NCBI RefSeq assembly: GCF_014633365.1
Contig: NC_068344.1
Coordinates: 17,065,669-17,129,668 of the forward strand
DNA: 64,000 nt
Direction: 5' to 3'
Source: Diospyros lotus
Taxonomy: Eukaryota > Streptophyta > Magnoliopsida > Ericales > Ebenaceae
The stretch's first letter is position 1. Every line of letters begins with the position of its first letter. Below the pieces are notes generated by a model. It saw only the letters and a program-made list of their open reading frames with translations. It was not told the origin of the DNA and searched no databases. The position numbers and the translations under genes are program-made. This document shows, piece by piece, positions 54,285 to 64,000 of the stretch.

Positions 54285-56951
54285 ATGTCTGAAACCTCCG
54301 AAGTTGCTGCCCCTACCATAACATCTGGAGATTTAATTCTAGTTGATCAATCCAATGTAGCTGGTGAATTACCTAGTTTTCATCAGTCCTATTGGTTAGA
54401 CGGTAGGAATTCAATGGGCTCAACTTATCAAGATGTTTCTCAAAGGTCGCAGGAAAGGCAACCACCTAACAGGACTTTCCCCAAAGGAGGCAGATCCAAC
54501 CTTCACAGCGTGGGATGTGGAAGACTCCTGCATCATGTCTTGATTGGCAGCCAGAAATTAGCAAGAATTTTATGTTCTAGAGCATGATAAGGGAGATATG
54601 GGAGACAATTTAACAAACATACTTCAAGGTCAAGAATGCTTCGGTGATTTTTGAGGTAAAAACTAATATAAGCTCTACTAAACAAGGTTAATCAACAATC
54701 ATTGAGTAGTGATGATGTTGCCACCCTTAATCAGATCTTCGAAAGAGAACCGATTGTTGAGTTTCTAGCAAGTCTAAATCCTGAGTTTGATCAAGTAAGG
54801 ATTCAAGTTCTCAGTAGGGACAAACTTCCCAATTTAAATGAAGTTTTTGCTATCATTAGGAGTGAGGGAAACTGAAGATGTGCCATGCTTACAGAGCACG
54901 GCTCTGAAGGTTCAGCACTGATGATTAGCAACAAAGGAGGGGGAGTCAAATATGGAAAAACAATAGTCCAAAATCGTGGTTCTAACCGTGAGGGGCAATG
55001 GTGCACTTATTGCAAGAAGCCACAACATACTAGGGAAACATGCTTCAAATTGCATTGGAAAGAAGCAGTCTTGAGCAGGATTGGAGACTTAAAAAACATG
55101 AAGCATCAAAGCTATTGCTCCAATAAGGATCTAGAGGAAGTAGCTAATAAAGGAGACCCAATTGAGGTTGATCTTACTTAGTTAAATCCAGAGGAGCTAG
55201 GCAAGCTAAAGGCCTTTCTTTGGACATTCCAAGATGGAGCATCTTGCTCATTGGTGCAGCAAGGTAAAACCCTAGCCTACGAGACTTTTTCAGCATCTAA
55301 ATTTGATAGGAATAACATGTGGACCTTGATACAGGAGCCACTGATCATATGACCCCTTGTCTCCATGTTTTTGAAACCTATGAAACCTATGAAACCTTTG
55401 AAACCACTAAACAAATTACCATTGCAAATGGAGCCTCTGTTCCTATTTTTGGAAAAGGTAGAGTTCTTTTTAACCCTTGGCTACCACTTAATCAAGTCCT
55501 TCATGTTACAAGTTTAACAAGAAGTTTGGTTTCTATTCATAAACTGACTAAAGACGTGAATTACTTTGCTATTTTCTCCCCTCACATGTGTAAGTTTCAG
55601 GCTAAGGACACAGGGAGGATGATTGGTGTGGCTAAGGAACACAATGGGCTCTATATCTTGGAAGGAAAGAATAACTGTTCTAAAAGGAGACAACATAGAA
55701 TGGCTTATTCCTACTAATCAGCTTTTGATCTCTCTTCTATTTGGTTGCATCATTCTAGATTAGGTCATCCCCCATTTGTTTTGTTAAAACAAATGTTTCC
55801 TACTTTGTTCAATACTCTAGATCCTAGTAGCTTTCAATTTGATGAATGTATTATGGCTAAACATGATCGAGTCTCTTATCTAATCAACAATATATTTTCT
55901 TCAAAACCATTTAATCTGATTCATTCTGATGTTTGGGGGCCATCTAAGATATCAAACTGTCCTGGGGAAAAATGGTTTATATTCTTTATTGATGACTGTA
56001 CTCGTATGTGTTAGGTGTTTCTTCTAAAAGATAAGGCTATCATTTGGTCTGTTTTACCCTCCTTTTGCATCATTATTTCCAACAAGAGGGCATTATTCAT
56101 GAATCCTCTTGCATTGATACTTCACAACAAAATGGAGTAGCTGAAAGGAAGATGTGACATCTTCTCAATGTCACCCAAACCCTTCTTCATCATCACCATG
56201 TCCCAAAACATTTTTGGGGTGAAGCTGTGTTAATAGCCATCTATGTTATCAATAGGGTTCCCTCTAGGGTGCTTAATAATCAAAGCCCTTTCTAGTATTT
56301 AGCATATTTTTTCCCTGTTCTTAATCTTCATACTCCTTTACCTCTTAGAGTTTTTGGGTGTGTCTGTTTTGTCCACATACCCAAAGTGAATAGGGACAAA
56401 TTAGATCCTAGGGCTCTTAGATGTATTTTTCTCGAGTATTCTCCTACTCAAAAGGGCTATAAATGTTATCACCCTACCACTCGCAAATTCTATGTCTCAA
56501 AAGATGTGACCTTTATTGAATCCTAATCATTCTTTAGTCCTTCTCCATCTAGACATCAGGAGGAATTTCTTAGACATGCTGATTTAGAACTTGAGCATCT
56601 AGTCCCTATCCTTGAAACAACACCATCGGGTCCTAGTCAATCTAATCAACCTGTTGATTCTATTCTTTCTACTTTCCCTATGCATGCTCTCCAATGCATT
56701 ATGTTTTTCCCATCAAGGAACAAACAGAAACTAAGTTGTTATCTCCTATTAGATACAAGGGTTCTCCCTATGTGTACAAGAGAAGACACAGCTCATTGGT
56801 GAGCCAAAGCCAACACCAGCATCAGTCCTCGATCCTAGTTTGGAAGTAGCACATCATGAGGATTCACCCAGCACTTCTAACCCATCTCTTCCTTAGACTG
56901 AACCTACAGATTTAGACCTACCCATTGCTATCTGGAAAGGGGTTAGAACAG
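54285..56951 (+). pseudogene. Copia J gag-protease-integrase
   Basis: Start MSETSEVAAPTITSG at 54285 (better than the upstream ATG at 54192). Gag HQSYWLDGRN is followed by frameshifts; FLASLNPEFDQVRIQVLSRD, knuckle CTYCKKPQHTRETCFKLH (55000-55053), protease LDTGATDHMTP (55322-55354), NYFAIFSPHMCKFQAKDTGR, IWLHHSRLGHPPFVLLKQMF, integrase FNLIHSDVWGPSKISNCPGE and FFIDDCTRMC (stop at 56012). A gap removes the second Asp region; TSQQNGVAERKM, HFWGEAVLIAIYVINRVPSR and FLEYSPTQKGYKCYHPTTRK remain. More than ten stops or shifts: inactive. Confidence 0.83.
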
Positions 56952-57241
56952 TGGAAGCACCTAATGTTTTACAATAATAGAGTTGTTGCTGTTATAGTTT
57001 GTTTTTTATTGTGTAGTAGTTTGTTGATTAATTGTAAGTTGGATTGCTGTTTGTAATAGCTAAGTTTGGGTGTAAGGCGGTGCCTCTTTTGTTGTGCAAT
57101 GAGCTGCATATATAAGCAGCTCACAGCCTCTCCTTTGTAAGTTAAGTTTCATTCTATCATTTCTGTAAATTTTGTGTGCAATATTTATTCTCTCTTGTGT
57201 TTTTGTTCTTCTTCTTCTTGTGCCCTAGGGCTTCCATTACA
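56952..57241 (+). repeat. 5' LTR of Copia K
   Basis: TGGAAGCACCTAATG..CTTCCATTACA, with TATA box CATATATAAGCAGC near 57109-57122. The inner end is uncertain by five bases (CTTCCA at 57236 would give a perfect TGGAAG/CTTCCA inverted end). Confidence 0.75.
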
Positions 57242-57268
57242 CGGTATCAGAGCCATTGCTCTCTCCTA

Positions 57269-58219
57269 ATGACCTCCAATCATGCTCTTAGTTCCTCATC
57301 CTCTCATCTTCCTTGATCCTCCTTGTCCTTGTCATTCACTTCTCAGTTTGATTTCTCAGCGGTGGCATTGGCTTTAAGCTCTATTCCTATAAAACTTGAT
57401 TCTAGCAATTACATATTTTGGAATGCTTAGATCCTTGCCACAATCCGAGCCTTTGATCTTGTTCCAATTCTCAATAAAATGTCTTCTCCAATGAAGTGTC
57501 TATCCGATCCAGAAGGAGGAGATACTGCTGTCAATCTTGAATATTTGAGCTAGATCCGGTCTGATCAACTCTTGCTGGGATGGGTCTTATCCACCATTGA
57601 CAAAGAGGTGTTAACGCAGGTGATTCACTACGAATCATCTACCGAGGTATGGTTCTCTTTGGAGAATCTGTATTCACATCAAACTATAGCCAAATCTTTT
57701 TAATTGAAGCAACAACTAAGGTCAATTGAGAAGGATGCACTTTCTGTAAATGACTACATCCTAAAGATTAAGACAATAGGTCATGCTCTTGCAGCCATAG
57801 GAAAGCCATTAAATGATAAAGACCTGTTGCTTGCTATATTAAATGATTTAGATCAAGACTATGAAACAATTGTGAGCCTAATAACGTATCATATGGATGA
57901 AATTGATTTGGAGAAGGTTCAATACTTGCTGTTGATGCATGAGCAAAGGCAATCAGTTAAGAATTCACCACAGTCTTTAATAAGTTTTGATCCTATGTCT
58001 TCTTTTATGCATGTGAATGTGGCGTCTTTTCCTACACAAAATAGTGGTGGTTTTGGTAATAATAGAGGAGGTTATTCTCAAAGAGGGGGTGGTTATATGA
58101 ATAGAGGAGGCAGAGGCCAAGGTAGAGCATCTAATAGAAGGATTTATTGTCAATTGTGTGGGAAGCCAGGGCATTTTGTAGACAAGTGCCATCATCGTTT
58201 TGATAGAAATTTTCAATGA
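57269..58219 (+). pseudogene. Copia K gag
   Basis: ATG at 57269 (MTSNHALSSSSSHLP), then stops, with KLDSSNYIFWNA, LLLGWVLSTIDKEVLTQVIH and EVWFSLENLYSHQTIAKSF. A clean frame follows from 57704: QQLRSIEKDALSVNDYILKI and LAAIGKPLNDKDLLLAILND; a Gly/Arg-rich stretch GGFGNNRGGYSQRGGGYMNR; and zinc knuckle CQLCGKPGHFVDKCHHRF (58150-58203). The four or five stops before 57704 disable it. Confidence 0.85.
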
Positions 58220-60440
58220 GTGCCTAGCCAAGGGTTTGGCAAACCTAATGGTAGGAATCAATTAAATTCTAGAGCTAATGTGGCCTCCTTTAGTGATTCT
58301 AATGGAGTCTACATGAGTGAGACAGGTTCTATACAAGGTTCTCACTATGGCATCTTTCCCAAACCCTTATCTTCTGATAATTTTGCTTCTCAGTCTTCTC
58401 TTTCAGATCCATCTTGGTTTGTTGATTCTAGGGCAACCAATCACATTACTTCAAACCTAAACAACTTATCCTTGCATACTCCTTATAATGGTGGAGATAA
58501 AGTGGCTATAGGTAATGGTAAGAAATTGCTTATTACTCATATAGGTATTGGTTATTTACACACACAGCTTAAACCTACTTCAATTCTTTCATTATCTAAT
58601 GTTTTTCATGTTCCAAGTATGAAGAAAAATTTACTTAGTGCTTCACAACTTACTCGTGATCATAATGTTGTGGCTGAGTTTCATTTGGATGTTTGTTTGA
58701 TTAAGGACAAGGTTTTCGGGCTGCTACTACTTCGGGGACACATTAAGGATGGGCTATATTAGTTGGTTCCAGCATCTTATCTTGCTGTCAACAGCACCTT
58801 TGCTCGATCCCTAGAGCCTTCACCTGCTAATTCTACTTTTCCTTCTTTGAATACATGTAAAAGACACAAATCATGTAATAGACAAAACGCATTTTGTCAT
58901 GAGCTGTCAAGTTTTGTAAATGTTGCTCAAAACACTAATGTTTGCCAACAGTGGCTTGCTAGATTAGGACATCCATCATTGAATGCACTGAAATCTATGT
59001 TGAATAAAATTGGTATCTCTTGTTCTCTTTTAGATTTATCTTTTTGTGATTCTTGTAAGATTGGAAAATTGAGCCAACCTCCTTTTACTAGTTGTGAAAT
59101 TACTACTACTAAGCTTTTGGAATTGGTCTATCCAAACCTATGGGGACCTGCTCCTATTATTTCTATTGAAGGGTTAAGATACTACATAATCTTTATGGAT
59201 GCATGCACTAGGTACACTTAGCTTTACTCCTTAAAACTCAAGTATGATGCCTTGTCAATCTTTACTATCTTTCACAAGTTTGTTGAACTTCAATATCAAA
59301 CTAAACTTAGAGCCTTACAAACTGACAATGGGAGGAGGGGGGAGTTTAAAGCCTTCTTACCTTATCTTCATGCTAATGGCATTCAACCTTGGTTTACTTG
59401 CCCACACACCCATCAACAAAATGGTGTAGTTGAGAGAAATCATGGACATATAGCTGAAATGGGTCTAACCTTGTTAGCTCATGCCCAAATGACTTTAAAA
59501 TTTTGGGTAGAAGCTTTTAAAACAGCTATTCATATAATAAATTTGCTACCTGCTTCACCTATCAAGTTTAACAGTCCGTTTGAATTGTTGTATCAAAAGT
59601 CACCTTTTTTTTGTTGCAACCTTTTGGTTGTGCTTGTTTTCCCTATCTTCGTCCCTATAACAAGCACAAGTTTAATTTTTATTCTATCAAGTGTATTTTC
59701 TTGGGTATAGTCACACTCAAGCTGACTATAAGTGCTTGTATCCATCAGGGAGAGTGTATGTGTCTAGGCATGTGCAATTCAATCCTAGTGAATTTCCTTT
59801 TCCTACCTTGTTTTCCACTTCATCTTCTTCTCTACCTAAATCAGTGCCATCTTCATCAACTTTAAATGGGTATTCCACTCCATTTCTTCAACTTGTTTCT
59901 TCTTCTCCTACTCCTTCATTGTGTCCTCAAGTAGCACAGTCTTTGGCTCCTGTTTTGTCTAGTGCTATCTCCACTAGTTCTCATGACACTTTAGTTCAGT
60001 CTACAAATGCTTCATCTGAATTACAACCTTTGGTCACCCAGCCACCAGCACCTAAATCCTCTCTACCTAAGTTAAAGACTGTTCCAGCCCCTTCAGTTCA
60101 TCCTATGCTTACAAAATCAAAGTCCAAACAACTTGTAGCCTCTTCTCCTCATGCCTTAGTGAGTTCTCTTGAACCTAGTTTAGTTCATAAAGCTCTTTTA
60201 GACTCACAATGGGTTAATGTCATGGAAGAAGAGTACACAGCCTTGCAAAGGAATAATACCTGGAACTTGATTCCTTTTTCAAAGGATATGAATTTGATTG
60301 GCGGGTTTTTTGGGTAAAATATAATGCTGATGGGTCTGTTCTTAATTATAAAGCCAGTTTGGTGGCCAAGGGTTTTCTTTAAACTCCGGGGGTAGATTAT
60401 ACTGGAACCTTTAGCCTGGTTGTCAAGGCTCAAACTATTA
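58220..60440 (+). pseudogene. Copia K protease, integrase, RT start
   Basis: Protease PSWFVDSRATNHITSNLNNL (58410-58470; DSG to DSR), VPSMKKNLLSASQLTRDHNV; GAG-pre-integrase WLARLGHPSLNALKSMLN (58953); CDSCKIGKLSQPPF; integrase YYIIFMDACTRYT (stop 59220), [54 protein letters not shown] (59700); a Ser/Pro-rich linker; RT lead VHKALLDSQWVNVMEEEYTA, NNTWNLIPFSKDMNLIG (60317). A frameshift and stop lead to TPGVDYTGTFS and AQTIR at 60440, where T3 interrupts. Confidence 0.85.
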
Positions 60441-61449
60441 GGTGGTGTTCTCTTTGTGTTTCAGTTTTGAGTTTTGAATTCATTTTCAGTTTTGTGTTTT
60501 GAGTGTCTGTTTTGAGATTATTGAAAATGCGTTCTTTTTGTCATTCTAAAAAAATGTTTCTCAAAACTAAAAATTAGAAAACGTGTTCACTTTGAGATTT
60601 TGAGAAAAAATATTTTATGATATTTTATTTAATAAATTTGATTCAAAGTAAATTATAAATATTTATTAATAAATTATAAATTTAATTTAAAGAATTTAAA
60701 ATATAATACCAAAAATAACTAATGATTTAATCATATATAATAATGTACTAAAATTACAAAGTATTTTTGAAAGTCATTTTTAATTTGACTCAACTAATAA
60801 TTTTATAAAAAAAATATTTTACTTACAAATTAAAATTTGACATTAATTTTAAAATTTAGATTACCCACAACATAAATATTAAAAAAAAATATAAATAAAT
60901 CATAAAATAGCAAAAGAAAAAGTTTATCTAAAATTTTAAAAATATTATTGAAAAAAAATTAATAACAAAAACCATAATACATATGTCATAATACATATTT
61001 TGGGCGTGGAGGCAGAAGAAATGGTAGGGAAGAAATGGCCGAAGCTGAAGGAAGAAATGATAAAGGGCAAAAGAGACGACTGGCGGTAGTGATGGTGATG
61101 GCAGATCTGGGCGTGGAGGGCGGTGGCGGGCAATGGCAGTGGCGATGATGGCAGTGGCGAATCTGGGAGTGGAGGGCAGTGGTGGGCGATAGCGATGACG
61201 GTGGTGGCGGATCTGGGAGTGGCGGTGGTGTCGGTGGCGGTGGAGGATGCGGATCTTGGCGTGGAGGGCAGTGGCGGTGGTGTCGGTGGCAGATCTTGGC
61301 GTGGAGGGCCATGGCAGTTGTGGCGATGGCGGTGGCGATGATGTCGGTGGTGAAAATGCGTTTTCGAAAATAACAAAGAGAACACGTTTTTAGTTTTTTG
61401 AAAAATTGAAAACAGAAAATGGCCCGAAAATGACAAAGAGAACAGACCC
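60441..61449. mobile_element. Inverted-repeat element T3 (PIF/Harbinger-like, TTA duplication)
   Basis: 1,009-bp insertion in Copia K RT with ends GGTGGTGTTCTCTTTGTG and CAAAGAGAACAGACCC (inverted) and flanking TTA (60438-60440, 61450-61452). Excision restores the RT reading TIRVLFSL. AT-rich left arm (60590-60960), G-rich core 61003-61345 with repeats such as GGATCTGGGAGTGG and GATCTTGGCGTGGAGGGC, and short right arm. No transposase. A TTA duplication and GG-starting ends fit PIF/Harbinger. Core ORFs are repeat artefacts. Confidence 0.8.
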
Positions 61450-62248
61450 TTAGAGTTCTATTCTCTTTAACAGTCATTTTTGGTTGGAACATACAACAAA
61501 TTGATGTTAATAATGTTTTTCTTAATGGAGACTTGATTGAGACTGGTTTCATGGCTCTACTTGAAGGGTTTGTAGATTCTCGGTCTCCTACTCATGTGTG
61601 TCAATTGAAGAAATCACTTTATGGGCTCAAGCAAGCCCCTCGAGCTTGGTATACAAAGCTGAGGGCTATATTGCAAAGTTGGGGTTTTGTTAGAGCTATG
61701 TCTGATGCTTTTTTGTTTATCAAGAGGACAACCGATTATGTACTCTTTGTTTTAGTGTATGTTGATGATATACTCATTACCGACTCAGATTCAGTTTCCC
61801 TTAAGTCTTGCATTCATGATTTGGACACACTTTTTTCTCTTAAGACCCTAAGTTTTGCGAATTACTTCCTAGGGTTTGAGGCCTATAGGGATGGTAGTGG
61901 TATTTACCTAACTCAATCAAAGTATGTTGTTGACTTGTTGAAAAAGGTTGTTATGTAATATTGCAAGCCTTGTGATACTCCTATGGCTGCTAGGGTTTCA
62001 TTAACTAAAGAAGGGGACCTTTTGTCTAATCCTTCCTTGTATAAAACTCTTATTGGCTCATTGCAGTACCTAACCTACACTCACCCAAACATAGCTTTTG
62101 CAGTGAACAAGTTGAGCCAATTTTTGTCTAACGCAAAATCTCAACATTAGTTAGCTTGTAAGGGGCTGCTTTGATACCTTAAAAGAACTATTGGCATGGG
62201 TTAGGTTTTCTTTCCCTCACCGGATGACTTGTCTTTAGTGGTCTATAC
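61450..62248 (+). pseudogene. Copia K reverse transcriptase, continued
   Basis: Resumes after T3: VLFSLTVIFGWNIQQIDVNN, VFLNGDLIETGFMALLEGFV, HVCQLKKSLYGLKQAPRAWY, catalytic VLVYVDDILIT (61754-61786) intact, YFLGFEAYRDGSGIYLTQSK, CDTPMAARVSLTKEGDLLSN, LIGSLQYLTYTHPNIAFAVN and YLKRTIGMG, with three stops. It ends at DDLSLVVYT, the start of RNase H, at 62248. Confidence 0.87.
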
Positions 62249-64000
62249 TATAATACCCCATATTTTCGTGAAGATGTCACATATTTTAAGTGAGTTTAAA
62301 ATACCAAAAAATATGCTTGAAATGGCAATAAGTGACCGAATCGGTCGCAGGGAGTGCCCTGGAGCTTAGATACCTAAGGACAAAGGTATATCTTTGACGA
62401 GCGTCCCGATGTGAGATTTATGACATTGAAAGAAATAAAATAAGAGACGGTTTTCAGTTAAGCTAAGTTGTAGCCTAAAAAGACCGAATGGTGGTAAGGG
62501 TTTCCTGAAAATCGTACATATCGAGTAATTTTGAGTTATTAATTTTGAGATTTTAGGTATTTCGATAAATTTGATGTTTGAGGGTGTAATTGTAATTAGA
62601 GAATTATCCAAATGAAATAAAGATGAAATTATAAGCTCATGTGGTAAAATATTAAAGTTGAGAACTTGAAATAAGGGCCAAAATGTCATTTGGAAGAAGT
62701 TTGGGGTATTAGTTTGGATTTCAGAAGTTAAATTCATTCTAGCTTTCTATTTGAAAAGCCATTTAATTATAGGTTTAAGTCTTTGGAGTCCATGGCTAAG
62801 CTTGTGACAAGTGGCATAATATGATTGGTTCAAGTAATCTATAAATAGGCACCATGGGTTGTTCTCAAATCATTCAAGAGAGTTTTGAGGAGTGAGGCAC
62901 TCTAAGTGGAGAAGCTTGCTTTAGAGAAAGGGGAGGAAATTTTGGAAGAAGGCGGGAAGAAAGCGGCGGAGAACAAGGCTCGTCGGAGTTGTGGGTTTTC
63001 GTCGGAATTTGCCAAAATTAGTCTAAAAAAAAGCAAGGTAAGTCCTATTTTTTTTGATAATCCTCTAGAGGGGGAGGAAAGGGTCGCGTAGGTTTAAACG
63101 GGGGTCAAATTGGAATTAAAATGAGGAAGTTATGGTCGAAATACGAAAACGAGGCGAAGCTGTCCGAAATCTGGTGGTCGCATGTGAGTTACATGCGCCG
63201 GAAAGTGGTTGCGTGTGAAGGCGCGTGGCCCACCTTTCCAGGGCGCGTTAGGGGTCCATTTTTCTTCAACTTTTCCAGTTTTATCCCTAATTTAATGCCC
63301 CTCAACCCTATGTAAAAATATTTGAGTTTAGCTTTACCGAAACGCGTGTTTTCTGCAGAAACCTAGGCCATTTGCAATGAAACTGTACCGTCCAAGAGAT
63401 AAACCAACAAGGTGAGATTCCTATACTCCAAATTCTATTTTTTATTTTCTTATGAGAGACTCCTATTGCATGAGACGTGTTTTGTGAAGTTTTTGTACGT
63501 AAACTCTTATTGTTCTCTTACGTGAAATCATGTTGCATATATGAAATGTATTTTTCTGAAAAATATATGCTGTTGGCTTTTTAACTGTTGCATTTATAAA
63601 ATTCGTGCGGCCATACTGTTGTACCTATTTGTTGTTGGCCGAGGGTAAAAGTCGGATATCACCTGAGAGGCGCTATGCGTGCGCCATCGAGAAAGCTCTC
63701 GTGGGGAGGACCGTGAGCTTAAGGGACAACGGATGTGGTGCTTGCATGAGTTCTATGAGGTCGGGCCAAGGTGACATGGTTAGGGACCTCCCGAGAGGCG
63801 TTATGTGTTCGCCATTGAGAAAGCTCTCGTCGGAGGAGGCTGACATGTTCACGAGTCACTTCGGAGTAGTTCTCGTTATTTTCTTCATACGTTTTATACT
63901 TGTTCATGCATTGATATAAACTGTTTTGGAGTTTCTCACTATAAGATTCATCTTCTAATTGGACTATGTCCCTGGAATATTCAAACGTTCTAGGTTTGAC
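62249..64000 (+). mobile_element. Long LTR of an element L, runs off the window
   Basis: Begins TATAATACCCC in Copia K RNase H; TGTAATACCCC-type starts are common in plant gypsy LTRs, so the G may have mutated. TATA box CTATAAATAGG at 62839-62849, then a transcript-like leader with GCAAGGTAAGTCC near 63034. No gag, PBS or second LTR before 64000, so the LTR exceeds 1.75 kb or the internal region starts unrecognised. Element type is inferred. Confidence 0.55.
63664..63840 (+). repeat. Direct repeat pair with hairpins in element L
   Basis: Two ~47-bp copies, GAGAGGCGCTATGCGTGCGC.. at about 63666 and GAGAGGCGTTATGTGTTCGC.. at about 63792, 126 bp apart. Each ends in the quasi-palindrome CGAGAAAGCTCTCG / TGAGAAAGCTCTCG. 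Several C-to-T type differences separate them. Confidence 0.8.

Larger units (their letters stand above)
53907..56951 (+). mobile_element. Copia J, 5' part, cut by Copia K
   Basis: Sense Copia with 5' LTR 53907-54146, PBS TGGTATCAAAGCC at 54147, gag, PR and integrase, reaching the RT-leading motif LPIAIWKGVRT at 56950 where Copia K begins. The continuation (RT, RNase H, 3' LTR) should lie beyond K and is outside the window or lost. Same gag family as Copia G. Confidence 0.85.
56952..62248 (+). mobile_element. Copia K, cut at its 3' end by element L
   Basis: Sense Copia inserted in J. 5' LTR 56952-57241, PBS CGGTATCAGAGCC (one change) at 57242. Domain order gag-PR-IN-RT, with the inverted-repeat element T3 inside RT. 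RNase H begins (DDLSLVVYT) and is interrupted at 62249. No 3' LTR in the window. Different lineage from the other Copias: a Gly/Arg-rich gag tail, as in Ale/Retrofit-type elements (inference). Confidence 0.87.

Noticed and set aside
61123..61373. Gly/Asp-rich and His/Pro-rich ORFs in T3
   Set aside because: Four overlapping frames on both strands through the same repeat; repeat-driven.
62906..63091. Lys/Glu-rich 61-codon ORF as a gene
   Set aside because: It lies in the long LTR/leader of element L downstream of its TATA box, with a splice-donor-like GGTAAGTCC at its end; no domain and no homologue recognised.

Overview
The window comes from a flowering plant, most likely a eudicot; the species cannot be read from it. 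Two things point there. Seven short exons on the + strand encode the central part of the plant CYFIP-family protein PIR/SRA1 (PIROGI, a SCAR/WAVE complex subunit). Almost everything else is plant LTR-retrotransposon sequence with initiator-Met tRNA primer-binding sites.

Host gene: the exons (3696-3907, 4753-4900, 31584-31752, 40078-40154, 41119-41289, 52586-52662, 52759-52861) join into one uninterrupted frame of 957 nt / 319 codons. They are spread over about 49 kb. Both ends of the gene lie outside the window. The introns between them are 0.85, 26.7, 8.3, 0.96, 11.3 and 0.1 kb.

Region by region. 1-3176: nested and partly inverted Copia fragments plus a solo LTR in the upstream intron. 4901-31583: a large intron with a truncated Copia (B), a LINE tail, and a four-level stack. 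In that stack old Copia D is split by Copia C (9092-29668), C is split by Ty3/gypsy F (11836-21541, TSD GCATA) and by Copia E (21743-27174), and F is split by Copia G. 31753-40077: three broken antisense Copia elements with two related terminal-inverted-repeat elements, one of them holding a roughly 2 kb solo LTR. 41290-52585: an LTR relic, a non-autonomous gypsy derivative H (45037-47608), an RTE-type LINE tail, a SINE candidate and unclassified degenerate sequence. 52862-64000: sense-strand Copia J split by Copia K, which is split by a TTA-flanked inverted-repeat element and by the long LTR of another element that runs off the window.

No element looks autonomous: stops, frameshifts and catalytic-residue changes occur throughout. 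The host exons carry no lesion, so the gene is probably functional and its introns have served as insertion sites. I found no CRISPR array, operon, rRNA or tRNA gene, and no convincing new biochemical system. The unusual content is structural: giant introns, nested insertions, an inverted same-family LTR pair, a gypsy derivative with foreign internal sequence, and G-rich inverted-repeat elements.
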